Assembly (NCBI RefSeq): GCF_018332655.1 | Contig: NZ_BOQL01000086.1 | Coordinates: 1-64,000 of the forward strand | Length of the DNA: 64,000 nt | Source of the DNA: Actinoplanes auranticolor | Lineage (GTDB): Bacteria; Actinomycetota; Actinomycetes; Mycobacteriales; Micromonosporaceae | Reading direction: 5' to 3' | Shown here: positions 52,351 through 61,614 of the stretch, piece by piece | Numbering within the stretch: position 1 is the stretch's first letter | How the letters are laid out: every line of letters starts with the position of its first letter | Notes under the pieces: model-generated | Databases searched by the model: none | The model's input: the letters and a program-made list of their open reading frames with translations, nothing else | Told to the model about the DNA's origin: nothing | Made by a program: the position numbers and the translations under genes

Positions 52351-53607
52351 GTGACCTCGTTGCCGTCCGACGCCGCTGCCGATGCCCGCCCTCCGACGCC
52401 GGACGCGGCGCCGGTCGTCCGCATGTCGGTGCTGCTGCTGGCCTACTTCGCCTTCATCAGCCTCGGTCTGCCGGACGGGCTGCTCGGCGTCGGCTGGCCG
52501 TCGATGGCCGGCGAGTTCCGGGTCGGCACCGACACCGTCGGCCTGCTGTTGTTCGCCGGTACGGCCGGCTATCTGGTCTCCAGCGTGGCGGCCGGCTTCA
52601 GCATCGCCCGGCTCGGGGTGGGCCGGCTGCTGGCCGTCAGCACCGCGCTGGCCAGCCTGGCGCTGGCCGGTTACGCGGTCTCGCCGGCCTTCGCCTTCCT
52701 CGTCCCGTGCGCCCTGATCGCCGGATTCGGCGGCGGGGCCATCGACGCCGGGCTCAACGCCTACGCCGCCGGTGCGTTCGGGCCCCGGCACATGAACTGG
52801 ATGCACGCGTTCTTCGGCCTCGGCGTGGCCATCGGACCGCTGATCATGACCGCCGTGCTCAGCGGCGCCCTGTCCTGGCACTGGGGGTACGGGATCGTCG
52901 CCTCCGGCCAGGCGGTGCTCGCGCTGGCGTTCGCGCTGACCCGCCGTTCCTGGGCGCAGCACCGGGCCCGGCCGGCCACCGCGGAGCAGGGCGGCGACGC
53001 CGGGCCGGGCGGCGGTGCACCCACCCCGACCCGGATCGCCGTGACGCTGGCGATCCCCGCGGTGTGGATCAGCGCGGCCGCCTTCGCCGTCTATGTGGCG
53101 CTGGAGATCACCGCCGGGCTGTGGGCGTTCCTGTTCCTCACCAACGAGCGGGGCGTCAGCTCGGCCGTCGCGGGCATCTGCGTGTCGGCGTACTGGGCGA
53201 GCCTGTTCGTCGGCCGGGTCGTGCAGGGGTTCGTCGTCGAGCGGGTCGGCACCACCCGGATCCTGGTGGGCAGCCTGATCGGCCTGGTGGCGGGCTCGGG
53301 GCTGGTGGCGCTGCCCGGCCCCGGCTGGCTCGCCGTGGCCGGCCTGATGGTCATCGGCTTCGCCGCGGCGCCGGTGTTCCCGCTGCTCACGCTGACCACG
53401 GCCGACCGCGTCGGGCCGCTGCACGCCGACCGGACGATCGGCGTGCAGATCGGCGCGGCGGGCCTGGGCGGTGCGCTGATCCCGGCCGGCGTCGGGGTCC
53501 TGATCGACCGGATGGGCGAGCAGGTCCTCGGCCCGGCGCTGATCGTGCTGTCGCTGTTGCTGCTCGGGCTGTACGCGATCACGCACCGCCGCCGGCCACC
53601 CGCCTAG
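52351..53607 (+). CDS. MFS transporter
   Basis: A 418-residue major facilitator with twelve helices. After a short polar head, helix 1 carries YFAFISLGLPDGLLGVGWPS, typical of the FucP/sugar-transporter-like and fosmidomycin-type branches. A charged central loop (QHRARPATAEQGGD...) separates the halves, with FVGRVVQGFVVERVG as the second-half motif A equivalent. The substrate is not clear. Start GTG 52351. The end overlaps the convergent SRPBCC gene by 4 bases. Confidence 0.9.
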   Translation: MTSLPSDAAADARPPTPDAAPVVRMSVLLLAYFAFISLGLPDGLLGVGWPSMAGEFRVGTDTVGLLLFAGTAGYLVSSVAAGFSIARLGVGRLLAVSTALASLALAGYAVSPAFAFLVPCALIAGFGGGAIDAGLNAYAAGAFGPRHMNWMHAFFGLGVAIGPLIMTAVLSGALSWHWGYGIVASGQAVLALAFALTRRSWAQHRARPATAEQGGDAGPGGGAPTPTRIAVTLAIPAVWISAAAFAVYVALEITAGLWAFLFLTNERGVSSAVAGICVSAYWASLFVGRVVQGFVVERVGTTRILVGSLIGLVAGSGLVALPGPGWLAVAGLMVIGFAAAPVFPLLTLTTADRVGPLHADRTIGVQIGAAGLGGALIPAGVGVLIDRMGEQVLGPALIVLSLLLLGLYAITHRRRPPA

Positions 53608-54092
53608 AAGGTGCCGCCCTGGTCGACCAGGGCGGCGAAGCGGGTCAGGTACAGCGGCCAGCCCTCGTCGTGGGCGACGCCGTCGCGGACCGACTCCCAG
53701 CCGGGGCCGTGCCGGTCGATGTGGCGGTGTTCCAGTTCCACCCGGGTGCGCTGCGGGGTCTCGGCGACGAACCGGACCTCGACCTCGCTGGTGTTCTCCG
53801 GGTCGTCCTCGACCTGCCACTGCGGGTTGATGTCCCAGCTGAACACGACCCGGTCCGGCGGGTCGCAGGCCAGCACCCGGGCCCAGCGGCACTCGCTGCC
53901 GTCGGTGCCCCGGTCGTAGATGTGCCCGCCGGCCTCGGCCTCGAACACGGTCTCGGCGATCGGCACGCCCAGCAGGTTGTGCTCCGGCGGCTTGAAGTCG
54001 CCGAAGCGTTCGGTGAACAGGGTGAAAGCGCGTTCGATGGGCGCCTGCACGACGATCTGCCGGCGGACCACCTGCTCCGCTGTCTCGGTCAT
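53604..54092 (-). CDS. SRPBCC (AHSA1-like) protein
   Basis: A 162-residue START/Bet v 1-fold protein of the AHSA1 (Aha1-like) kind: RRQIVVQAPIERAFTLFTERFGDF at the start, ECRWARVLACDPPDRVVFSWDI in the middle and a long C-terminal helix GWPLYLTRFAALVDQ. Such proteins, co-encoded with ArsR regulators, bind small hydrophobic ligands or catalyse simple conversions; the ligand is unknown. Its start overlaps the ArsR stop. Confidence 0.9.
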   Translation of the reverse strand: MTETAEQVVRRQIVVQAPIERAFTLFTERFGDFKPPEHNLLGVPIAETVFEAEAGGHIYDRGTDGSECRWARVLACDPPDRVVFSWDINPQWQVEDDPENTSEVEVRFVAETPQRTRVELEHRHIDRHGPGWESVRDGVAHDEGWPLYLTRFAALVDQGGTF

Positions 54093-54412
54093 GACGTCTC
54101 CTCGGTCGATTGGTCGGCGACGTCCTGATAGCCCTCCAGGGCACGGGTCCAGAACGTCTCGAGCTGATCGCGCAGGGCCCCCACACCGGCCGGGTTGAGC
54201 CGGTAGACCCGGCGGGTGCCGGCCGCGCGGTCGGTGACGAGCCCGGCCTCCTTGAGCACCTTGAGGTGCTGCGAGACGGCCGGCCGGCTGATCGGCAGCT
54301 CGTCGGCGAGCTCCCCGACGGCCCGGGGCCGTACGGCCAAGCACTCGAGGATGGCGCGCCTACTGGGATCGCCCAGTGCGTCCCAGCCGTCCTCCGGTTG
54401 GTAAGTAGCCAC
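54089..54412 (-). CDS. ArsR-family repressor
   Basis: A 107-residue winged helix: ALGDPSRRAILECLAVRPRAVGELADELPISRPAVSQHLKVLKEAGLV followed by the wing RRVYRLNPAG. No metal-binding Cys set is present, so it likely senses something other than arsenite or zinc. Start GTG 54412. The inverted repeat over its start suggests self-repression of the ArsR-SRPBCC pair. Confidence 0.93.
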   Translation of the reverse strand: MATYQPEDGWDALGDPSRRAILECLAVRPRAVGELADELPISRPAVSQHLKVLKEAGLVTDRAAGTRRVYRLNPAGVGALRDQLETFWTRALEGYQDVADQSTEETS

Positions 54413-54434
54413 GAACGGAAAGCTACGACTTACC
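54400..54434. promoter_or_regulatory. Imperfect inverted repeat at the arsR start
   Basis: GGTAAGTAGC (54400-54409, in the first codons) and GCTACGACTTACC (54422-54434) are inverted copies, the second with three extra bases. The placement fits an autorepressor site. Confidence 0.5.
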
Positions 54435-54468
54435 GAGGGCTCCCGTCAAGGGGCGGGTACGGCGCAGC

Positions 54469-55704
54469 TCAGGCGTGATCGCGGAGCCAGGCGTCGATCA
54501 GGCCGTTGAAGTGGCCCAGGAACCGCTCGTGCTCGTGCGGCGGATACATCGCGCGGACCGTCTCGCGCAGCAGGGAACGGAACTCCTCGGAGCCGACCCA
54601 CTCGGCGACCATCTCGTCGACGTGGCCCAGGTACTTGGCGCAGAACTCCTCGTACCGCTCGGTCTCGAAGTAGTCGTCGGCGAGCCGGCGGTAGCGGGCG
54701 AGCTTCTGCCCGTAGTCCAGCGACGGGTCGTCGCCGACGGCGAAGTACTCCGCGGTGTCGGTGTCCAGCCGCGGCTTGCGCCCGGTGACGACGCAGTAGA
54801 TCGTCCAGCGCAGCAGCGCCGACATCGCCCACGGGAAGTAGTAGTGCAGCGACGTCACGGCCACGTCGGGGCAGGCGTTGGCGTAGTCGATGGGGTGTAC
54901 CTCGGTGCCCTTGACCAGCGACTCGCAGCTGTTGAACTCCCAGCGGAAGAACGCGTTCACCAGCCTCGAGATGGTCACGACCTCGTCGCCCACGTCGGGG
55001 CTGAGGAAGTCGTGGTCCACCGCGTAGCGCTCGTGCATGGGCAGCTCAGGCCGGAACTTCATGACCATGGTCTCCGGGCCGATGGTCAGCGACCGGGCGA
55101 ACACGTCGTAGTCCTCGACGGCCGCCTGCAGGTGCATGAGCCGCTCACCGGAGGCGTCGTACGCGGCGTGCAGCTCGGCCACATCGCGGATCTTGGACAC
55201 GCCGACCCAGGCCCCGCCGTCGTACGGCTTCATGTACATCGGATAGCCCACGGACTCGGCCAGCGCCTCCAGGTCGAACGGCTGGTTGTAGCGCGCCGAG
55301 GTGTAGGCGTACCGGGAGTTGTCCAGGGGGTTCTTGAACGGCACCAGCACGGTCTCCGGCACCTTGAGCCCGAGCCGCAGCATGGCGCAGTACGCGGCGT
55401 GCTTCTCCATCGACTGGAAGGTGAACGGGCTGTTGAGCAGGTACACGTCGTCCATCAGCGCGATCTTCTTGAGCCACTCGCGCGGGTGGTAGTACCAGTA
55501 GGCGAGCCGGTCGATGACCAGGTCGTGCTTCGGCGAGTCCCGCAGGTTGAACGGCTCGATGGTGACCCGCACGCTGCGGGTGCGGTGGGTGCGGCCCTGG
55601 GGGTCGGTGACCACACCGACGCGGCGCAGCAACGCCTCGTACGCCCGCGGCCAGTCGTCCTCGGTGCCCAGCAGCAGTCCGATGGTGTGCTCGACGTCGG
55701 CCAT
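54469..55704 (-). CDS. ATP-grasp-fold ligase-like protein
   Basis: A 411-residue ATP-grasp protein. Recognisable parts: SMEKHAAYCAMLRLGLKVPET (the usual N-terminal cap of the ATP site), YPMYMKPYDGGAWVGVSKI (lysine and glycine loop), MVMKFRPELPMHERY, and WEFNSCESLVKGTEVHPIDYANACPD, which carries the acidic Mg2+ ligands. The family joins a carboxylate to an amine or thiol. The substrates are not evident. It lies 11 bases downstream of the esterase-like gene, and the two probably act together. Confidence 0.82.
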   Translation of the reverse strand: MADVEHTIGLLLGTEDDWPRAYEALLRRVGVVTDPQGRTHRTRSVRVTIEPFNLRDSPKHDLVIDRLAYWYYHPREWLKKIALMDDVYLLNSPFTFQSMEKHAAYCAMLRLGLKVPETVLVPFKNPLDNSRYAYTSARYNQPFDLEALAESVGYPMYMKPYDGGAWVGVSKIRDVAELHAAYDASGERLMHLQAAVEDYDVFARSLTIGPETMVMKFRPELPMHERYAVDHDFLSPDVGDEVVTISRLVNAFFRWEFNSCESLVKGTEVHPIDYANACPDVAVTSLHYYFPWAMSALLRWTIYCVVTGRKPRLDTDTAEYFAVGDDPSLDYGQKLARYRRLADDYFETERYEEFCAKYLGHVDEMVAEWVGSEEFRSLLRETVRAMYPPHEHERFLGHFNGLIDAWLRDHA

Positions 55705-55715
55705 GGCGCCTCCCG

Positions 55716-56741
55716 TTAAAGAAACACTGTCTGCAGCAACGTGGTCAGGTGCGGGTCGAGGGCGTCACGCCAGCCGGTCCAGTTGTGCGCGTCGGGCACC
55801 TCGGTGAAGCTGACCGGGTAGTCCTGGCGGGCCAGCGCCGCCGCCATGTCCCGGTTGTTCGCCAGGTTCTCCTCCACCGCACCACAGGTGACGACTGCGG
55901 GGACCGGGCCGGCGAACGCGGGGGCCCGCAGCACCCGGCCGGTGAACCGGACGATGCGCAGGTAGCGCCGGAAGCCGGACTCCTGCCGGTCGTAGCGCGG
56001 CTGGAAGAAACTGCCGGACTGCAGGAACAGCCCGGCGAAGCGCTGCGGGTGGCGGCGCTGGGCGTGCAGCACGGCCAGGGCGCCGAGGCTGGCGCCGGCC
56101 GCGACCACCGGCCGGTCGGTGCCCAGCTCGGCGGCGAGCTTGGGCAGCACGTCGCGGGTCAGCGCCCGGGCGTACGCCGGACTGGCCGAATACCACTCGA
56201 AGCGCTCCCCCGGCGGCAGCAGCACGAGATGGTACGGCGGCACCCGGCCCGCCCCGATCATCGCCGCGGTGTAGCGGCCCAGCTCGCCGTACCGGTGGTA
56301 GTCGGGGCCGTCGTGGGCGACCAGCACCCGGTCGGTGTTCGTGTCCGGCGACCAGACGCGGGCGACCATCTCGCTGCGCACCGCCGGCATCGGCAGGTAG
56401 ACGTCGCGCCACTGACCGGTGGCCTGGGGCAGGTGCAACCAGCCGGGCTCGCGGTAGCCGGGACACACCAGGACCGAGACGTCCCCGGCGCGCCGGGGGT
56501 TGTCCGGGTCGGCCACGGTCTCGGTGGTGCCGTCCCGGCGGTCCAGGTCGAGCTGATACTCGATGCGGTGCACGGGGGGCCGGGGCAGGCGCAGCTGCCA
56601 GGTGCGGGTCTCGCCGTCGTAGGCGAAGTCGCCGGCGGCCACGCCGCTGCGCAGCCGGACGGCGGTCAGCCGGTGTTCATGATCTTGGAGCCGGAAGCAG
56701 ACCTCGGTGCCGTCGCACCACGCCCCGACCGCCGGTTCCAT
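55716..56741 (-). CDS. Enterochelin-esterase-like alpha/beta hydrolase
   Basis: A 341-residue cytosolic protein: an N-terminal Ig/E-set domain (about 10-95, as in Fes), then an esterase-D/Fes-type alpha/beta hydrolase with the nucleophile in AAGASLGALAVLH, a probable acid in TCGAVEEN and the C-terminal His in DAHNWTGWR. Enzymes of this shape hydrolyse siderophore or other ester bonds, but many act on unknown esters. It is the first gene of a pair with the ATP-grasp protein. No iron-uptake genes are near. Confidence 0.85.
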   Translation of the reverse strand: MEPAVGAWCDGTEVCFRLQDHEHRLTAVRLRSGVAAGDFAYDGETRTWQLRLPRPPVHRIEYQLDLDRRDGTTETVADPDNPRRAGDVSVLVCPGYREPGWLHLPQATGQWRDVYLPMPAVRSEMVARVWSPDTNTDRVLVAHDGPDYHRYGELGRYTAAMIGAGRVPPYHLVLLPPGERFEWYSASPAYARALTRDVLPKLAAELGTDRPVVAAGASLGALAVLHAQRRHPQRFAGLFLQSGSFFQPRYDRQESGFRRYLRIVRFTGRVLRAPAFAGPVPAVVTCGAVEENLANNRDMAAALARQDYPVSFTEVPDAHNWTGWRDALDPHLTTLLQTVFL

Positions 56742-56782
56742 GACGGCACCATAACCGGCGGACCGGCCCGCCTGCAGCAGTC

Positions 56783-57133
56783 TCAGGGGGTGTATGTCTG
56801 CGGGCCCGGTGACGCCGACGGCAGCCCGAACATCTCCGCCAGGCCGGTGATCCGCAGCTGGCGGTGCACGAACTCGCTCGGGTTGCGCAGCACGAACCGG
56901 CTGCCGGTCTCGCGGGCGGCGTTGTAACCGGAGACGAGGGCGCCGACGCCCATCGAGTCCATGAACGTCACGAAGGTCAGATCGACGATCATCGAGACCG
57001 GGCGCTCGGCGTGCAGGGTGCTCACCAGCGCGTGCCGCAGCGCGTCCACGGTGGCCGCGTCCAGTGAGCCGCGCACGTCGACCACGATCGCGCCGTCCGC
57101 CTGCCGCCGCGTGGTCATCACGGCCTCGCCCAT
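56783..57133 (-). CDS. STAS anti-anti-sigma factor
   Basis: A 116-residue STAS protein: IVVDVRGSLDAATVDALRHAL, then MIVDLTFVTFMDSMGVGALV with the phosphorylatable Ser in DSMG. A partner kinase and SpoIIE-type phosphatase should set its state; the ANTAR-PAS-SpoIIE gene in this window is one candidate. ATG 57133 follows GGAGGGCGAG by 8 bases, which excludes the longer upstream frame. Confidence 0.9.
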   Translation of the reverse strand: MGEAVMTTRRQADGAIVVDVRGSLDAATVDALRHALVSTLHAERPVSMIVDLTFVTFMDSMGVGALVSGYNAARETGSRFVLRNPSEFVHRQLRITGLAEMFGLPSASPGPQTYTP

Positions 57134-57469
57134 GGTCTCGCCCTCCGCACCGGTTACCCGTGGGCCCACGCTACAACGCCCGCCGTTCACCCCGCAGGCT
57201 GCCGGACGTTTCCGTGCGCCGAGCGGACAGCCGGTGCGCCGAGCGTCATGGCGAGGTCACCCACCGCGAGCCGCAAAGAGCAACCGCAGCGGGCAAGTTC
57301 GCCGCATCATGCAGATCATCTTGCGGTTTCCGCAGGTGGACGGCCACGGTCTCAGCGGTGGTCATCGATGCACCCCGCTCGCATCCGGCCACACCCGGGG
57401 CGCGGCCGGGGATGTGTCCACGACGGCGGACTCCACGCGGCCGCCGAGGCATGTGGAGGGTGGGCCAGC

Positions 57470-58957
57470 ATGGCCACAGGCTCGAACCGAAGGCCGGGAA
57501 TGTTCGCGATCCGCGATGTCCGGTCGCTGATCTCCGAGACCACCGAGGAAGGCCACGGGCTCAAGAAGGCCGTCGGCTCCACGCAGCTGACCGCCATGGG
57601 TGTGGGTGCCATCATCGGCACCGGCATCTTCGTGGTGATCGGTGAAGGGGCCGGCGTGGCCGGCCCGGCGGTGATACTCTCCTTCGTGCTCGCCGCGGTG
57701 GCGTGCGCGTTCTCCGCCCTGTCCTACGCCGAGCTGGCGTCGTCCATCCCGGTCTCCGGCAGCGCCTACACCTACACCTACGCCACCCTGGGCGAGATCG
57801 TGGCCTGGATCATCGGCTGGGACCTGATTCTGGAGTACGGGGTGTCGGTGGCCGCCATCGCGGTCGGCTGGGGCGGCAACCTGAACGCCTTCCTCGACTC
57901 GGCCTTCGGGGTGGCGCTGCCGGACGCGATCTCCAAGTCACCCGAGGACGGCGGCATCTTCAACCTGCCGGCCGTCTTCATCGTGCTGGCGATCACCGCG
58001 CTGCTGGTCCGCGGGGTGACCGAGAGCGCCCGGGTCAACCTGGTCATGGTCGGCGTCAAGCTTGCGGTGCTGCTGTTCTTCATCGTGGTGGCGCTGGTCA
58101 ACTTCGGCACCGGCAACTTCCAGCCGTTCGCCCCGAGCGGGGTGGACGGGGTGACCGCGGCCGCGGCGATCATCTTCTTCGCGTACATCGGATTCGACGC
58201 GGTCTCCACCGGCAGTGAGGAGGCCCGCAACCCGGCCAAGGACCTGCCCCTGGCGATCATCGGATCGCTGATCATCTGCACGATCTTCTACGTGCTGACC
58301 GCGGTCGGCGCGATCGGCATCGCCAGCCCGGCGCAGCTCGAGGCGAGCGACGCGCCGCTGGCCGCGGCCCTGGACGAGGGGGCCGGGATCAGCTGGGCGG
58401 CCTCGATCCTGGCGCTGGGCGCGGTCGTGGCCATCACCAGCGTCGTGCTGGTCATCCTGTACGGCCAGACCCGCATCTTCTTCGCCATGTGCCGCGACGG
58501 CCTGCTGCCGCAGCGCTTCGCCACGGTCAACCAGCGGTACGGCACCCCGGCCCGGCTCACCATCGTGCTCGGCGTGCTCATCTCGGTCCTGGCCGCGCTG
58601 GTGCCGCTGTCGGAGATCGTCAAACTGGTCAACATCGGTACGCTGTTCGCCTTCGTGCTGGTCAACGTCGGCGTGATCATCCTGCGCCGGACCCGGCCCG
58701 AGATGCCCCGGCCGTACCGGGTGCCGTGGTCGCCGTTCCTGCCGATCCTCGGCGTGCTCTTCGCCGTCTACCTGATGGCGGACCTGCCGCTGAGCACCTG
58801 GATCCGGTTCCTGATCTGGCTCGCCCTGGGCCTGGCCATCTACTTCCTGTACGGCTACCGGCACTCCCGGCTGCGCACCCCCGGCCCGGACGGCGGCACG
58901 CCGAGCTGGGCCCGGGACACCACGCCGGAGACGCCGCCGCCCGGGGATCCGCGGTGA
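57470..58957 (+). CDS. APC-superfamily amino acid permease (cationic amino acid transporter type)
   Basis: A 495-residue transporter with about twelve to thirteen helices. The first helix has the APC substrate motif AMGVGAIIGTGIFVVIGEGAG; AYIGFDAVSTGSEEARNPAKDLP lies in helix 6 and its loop, typical of the CAT/YfnA branch. It probably imports amino acids by proton symport. ATG 57470 follows GGAGGG. Its stop overlaps the universal stress gene (GTGA). The 330 bases upstream to the STAS start hold no supported gene. Confidence 0.95.
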   Translation: MATGSNRRPGMFAIRDVRSLISETTEEGHGLKKAVGSTQLTAMGVGAIIGTGIFVVIGEGAGVAGPAVILSFVLAAVACAFSALSYAELASSIPVSGSAYTYTYATLGEIVAWIIGWDLILEYGVSVAAIAVGWGGNLNAFLDSAFGVALPDAISKSPEDGGIFNLPAVFIVLAITALLVRGVTESARVNLVMVGVKLAVLLFFIVVALVNFGTGNFQPFAPSGVDGVTAAAAIIFFAYIGFDAVSTGSEEARNPAKDLPLAIIGSLIICTIFYVLTAVGAIGIASPAQLEASDAPLAAALDEGAGISWAASILALGAVVAITSVVLVILYGQTRIFFAMCRDGLLPQRFATVNQRYGTPARLTIVLGVLISVLAALVPLSEIVKLVNIGTLFAFVLVNVGVIILRRTRPEMPRPYRVPWSPFLPILGVLFAVYLMADLPLSTWIRFLIWLALGLAIYFLYGYRHSRLRTPGPDGGTPSWARDTTPETPPPGDPR

Positions 58958-59835
58958 CCGCCCCGGCGACCGCCCCCGTCATCGTCGGGGTGGACGGCGG
59001 CCCGTCCGCCGAGGACGCGCTGGCCTTCGGCCGGTGGGCGGCGACCACCCTGGGCGCGCCGCTCGTGGTGGCCGTGGTGCACCCCGCGCCGTCCGCGCTG
59101 GGCTCGGGCCGGGTGGACGCCGAGTGGGTCGCCGACCGGCACCGGGCCGCCGAGGCCGTCCTGGACCAGGCCCGGTCCGTGCTGGGCGGCGACGCCGGCG
59201 AGGTCACGTACCGGGTCGTCGCGTCGACCTCGGCCGCGCACGGCCTGCACGACCTCGCCGAGGAGCTGGCCGCGGAGACGATCGTGGTCGGCTCCGGCCG
59301 GGCCGGGCCGAAGCACCGGCTCTTCGCCGGCAGCACGGCCGACCGGCTGCTGGCCGGCAGCCACTGCCCGGTAGCGGTCGCCCCGGCCGGGATGGAGGCG
59401 CCGCCGGGTGCGGTGGGCCGGATCGGCGTCGCGTACGTCGACACACCTGACGGGCGGGCGGCGCTCGAGACGGCGGGCCGGCTGGCCAGGCGCACGGGGA
59501 CCCCGCTGCGGCTCTACACGGTCGTCGCGGAGGCCGACGCGACGCTGCCGTTCCTGGTCGGCCAGGACGCCGAGCACGCCTTCCTGGACACCGCCCGGGA
59601 GACCTACGAGCTGTCGCTGAGCCGGGCCGCGGAGACCGTCGCCGGCGTCGACACGGACTGGGAGGTCCGCACCGGCGACGTGGTGGAGTCGCTCGCCGAT
59701 CTCGACGAGGTCGACGTGCTGTTCTGCGGCTCCCGCGGATACGGCCCGGCCCGCCGGGTGCTGCTCGGCGGGGTGTCGGCCCGGCTGGTGCGCCGGGCCC
59801 GGCGGCCCGTGGTGGTGGTCCCGCGCAGCGGCTGA
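58954..59835 (+). CDS. Tandem universal stress protein (two UspA domains)
   Basis: A 293-residue cytosolic protein with two UspA units. The first (1-145) has PVIVGVDGGPSAEDAL and the ATP-binding end VVGSGRAGPKHRLFAGSTADRLL. The second (about 150-293) begins GRIGVAYVDTPDGRAAL and ends LFCGSRGYGPARRVLLGGVSARLV, also close to the GxxG-9x-G(S/T) ATP motif. It overlaps and is co-translated with the permease. Confidence 0.92.
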   Translation: MTAPATAPVIVGVDGGPSAEDALAFGRWAATTLGAPLVVAVVHPAPSALGSGRVDAEWVADRHRAAEAVLDQARSVLGGDAGEVTYRVVASTSAAHGLHDLAEELAAETIVVGSGRAGPKHRLFAGSTADRLLAGSHCPVAVAPAGMEAPPGAVGRIGVAYVDTPDGRAALETAGRLARRTGTPLRLYTVVAEADATLPFLVGQDAEHAFLDTARETYELSLSRAAETVAGVDTDWEVRTGDVVESLADLDEVDVLFCGSRGYGPARRVLLGGVSARLVRRARRPVVVVPRSG

Positions 59836-59842
59836 GAGGTGT

Positions 59843-59882
59843 CCCGTGCCGCCCGCGGAGCGCTCCCGCTGGGCGGCACGGG
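59843..59882 (+). terminator. Terminator after the permease-USP operon
   Basis: A 12-base perfect stem CCCGTGCCGCCC / GGGCGGCACGGG encloses a 16-base loop that itself holds the palindrome GGAGCGCTCC. Confidence 0.7.
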
Positions 59883-59905
59883 CTCATACCTGACATGCTG
59901 CGGCA

Positions 59906-60520
59906 GTGCGCGCGCTCCCCGACGACCAGCCGTGGGTCTTCGACCTGGTCTCACCCGACCAGGCCCGGCGCGCGGCGGCGCTGGCCCGGCACGACGCACT
60001 GCTGGCCGAGGCGATGCGCTCCCGGCAACGCGCCAACGACATCTGGGCCCGGCAGGGCTGGAACCGCGCCGCGCAGAACACGGTCCGGCGCCGCCTCGAC
60101 CTGACCCTCGACGGCCTCATCAGCGCTTTCTGCCGGGCCGAGGACCCGGCTGTCCGGGCGCACTACGCGCCGTACGCGGTGCTGTACCTGCGCTGGGAGG
60201 AGCGTTTCCTGCCGGAGCTGCGCAAGTCCTGGATCTGCTCGCCGTGGACCACCAAGGAAGTGGTGCTGCGCGACTTCACCCGCGGCGGGGTACCGGCGGA
60301 GCAGGAGCCCGACCTCGCCGAGCTGATCATGGCGGCTCTGCGGCGGCCGTACCGGTGCAAGGACTGGCTGTACGCCGGCCTGCTGCGCCATGTCGCGCCG
60401 CCGCCCGAGCGGATCGCGGAGCTGGACGAGGAGCGGGCCGGCTTCGTCCGGCACGTCCTCGACCACCCCGAGCTGACCATCACCCGCTTCACCTATCCGC
60501 GCTGGCTGGCGGGTCGCTGA
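59906..60520 (+). CDS. Conserved-looking protein of unknown function
   Basis: A 204-residue soluble, helix-rich protein with many Arg, Trp and Asp residues (WVFDLVSPDQARRAAALARHD, YLRWEERFLPELRKSWICSPW, RRPYRCKDWLYAGLLRHV). Codon use is strongly G/C-third, so it is surely coding. No signal peptide or membrane segment is seen, and I do not recognise the family. It ends 10 bases from the convergent kinase gene. Start GTG 59906. Confidence 0.75.
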   Translation: MRALPDDQPWVFDLVSPDQARRAAALARHDALLAEAMRSRQRANDIWARQGWNRAAQNTVRRRLDLTLDGLISAFCRAEDPAVRAHYAPYAVLYLRWEERFLPELRKSWICSPWTTKEVVLRDFTRGGVPAEQEPDLAELIMAALRRPYRCKDWLYAGLLRHVAPPPERIAELDEERAGFVRHVLDHPELTITRFTYPRWLAGR

Positions 60521-60530
60521 GGCGGCCGGC

Positions 60531-61520
60531 TCAGCCGGCGCGGTGCCGGCCGGGACGGTCGCCGAGGTACGTGGTGTCCAGGTCGGCCTCGACGGGCAGC
60601 GCCATGTTCGTCGGCGCCTCGGCCGCGCGCTCGTCCCAGGCCGACACCCGGGAGGGCCTCGGCATCACCGAGCTCAGGTCCACCAGCGGCACGTACACCC
60701 GCGCGTCCACGGCCTCGGCCAGCAGCAGAGCGGCCACCAGGGCGGTGGGGCGCTCGGCCGGGTCCCGGTGCAGGCAGCGCGAGCAGAGGTCGAGCACCTC
60801 CGGCGCCATGCCCTCGATGACCGGCAGCGGGTCCGGGTCGCGGTGCCGCTGGGCCTCCACGAGCTCGGTGTGGGTGGCGGCCTGCCAGGGCAGCCGGCCG
60901 GACAGGCAGTGGTAGAGCAGCACGCCGAGGGAGTACATGTCGGACGCCGGGGTCGCCGGCAGCCCCTCGAAGCGTTCCGGGGCGACGTAGGCGGGCGTAC
61001 CCATGACCGGGCCGTCCGGGTCGGGATCGTGGCTGCCGATCGCCGCCGCGATGCCGAAGTCGAGCACCTTGGCCCCGGCCGGGGTCAGCATGATGTTGGC
61101 CGGCTTGATGTCGCGGTGCACGACCTGCTCGGAGTGGGCGGCGGCCAGCGCGGCCGCGACCTCGGCGCAGACGCGTACGGCGATGCGCCAGTCGAGAAGC
61201 CCGGCGCCGAGGTGCTCGCTGAGCGTCTGCCCGTCGACCAGCTCCATGACGATGTACGGCACCTCGTGCCCCGGCGTCAGCGACGTGCCGAAGTCGTGCA
61301 CGCCGGCGACATTGGGGTGCGCGAGCCGGGCAGCCGAGCGCGCCTCGGTGCGGACCAGGTCCACGCCGTTGACCTCACCCAGCGTGCCCTCGACCGCGGG
61401 CGCCATGATCTTGACGGCCACGGGCCGGTCGAGCACCTGGTCGTGTCCACGCCACACTTCGGACATACCGCCGATGCCGATGCGCTGCTGGAGCTGATAC
61501 CGCCCGCCCAGCGTCCGCAT
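60531..61520 (-). CDS. Soluble Ser/Thr protein kinase (Hanks type)
   Basis: A 329-residue kinase without a membrane helix or PASTA domains. P-loop IGIGGMSEV, catalytic Lys37 in PVAVKIM, HRDIKPANIML, DFGIAAAIG, and GTPAYVAPERFEG are all intact, so it should be active. The last 60 residues are a short acidic/Pro tail. The start is ATG 61520 after GGGGGC; GTG 61541 is possible. It lies 94 bases downstream of the acyltransferase-like gene on the same strand and may belong to that operon. Confidence 0.9.
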   Translation of the reverse strand: MRTLGGRYQLQQRIGIGGMSEVWRGHDQVLDRPVAVKIMAPAVEGTLGEVNGVDLVRTEARSAARLAHPNVAGVHDFGTSLTPGHEVPYIVMELVDGQTLSEHLGAGLLDWRIAVRVCAEVAAALAAAHSEQVVHRDIKPANIMLTPAGAKVLDFGIAAAIGSHDPDPDGPVMGTPAYVAPERFEGLPATPASDMYSLGVLLYHCLSGRLPWQAATHTELVEAQRHRDPDPLPVIEGMAPEVLDLCSRCLHRDPAERPTALVAALLLAEAVDARVYVPLVDLSSVMPRPSRVSAWDERAAEAPTNMALPVEADLDTTYLGDRPGRHRAG

Positions 61521-61614
61521 TGCCGCCCCCTGTTCCGTCACCGCGAGCTCGCCCCCCTCGTGGTTGCAGGCGACGTACCCTCGCCTCCGGCTGGGCAAAC
61601 GCGGGCGGTGGGCA

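Noticed and set aside
59857..59868. GGAGCGCTCC as a second CebR box
   Set aside because: It lacks the outer bases and lies inside the loop of a terminator hairpin downstream of a gene.
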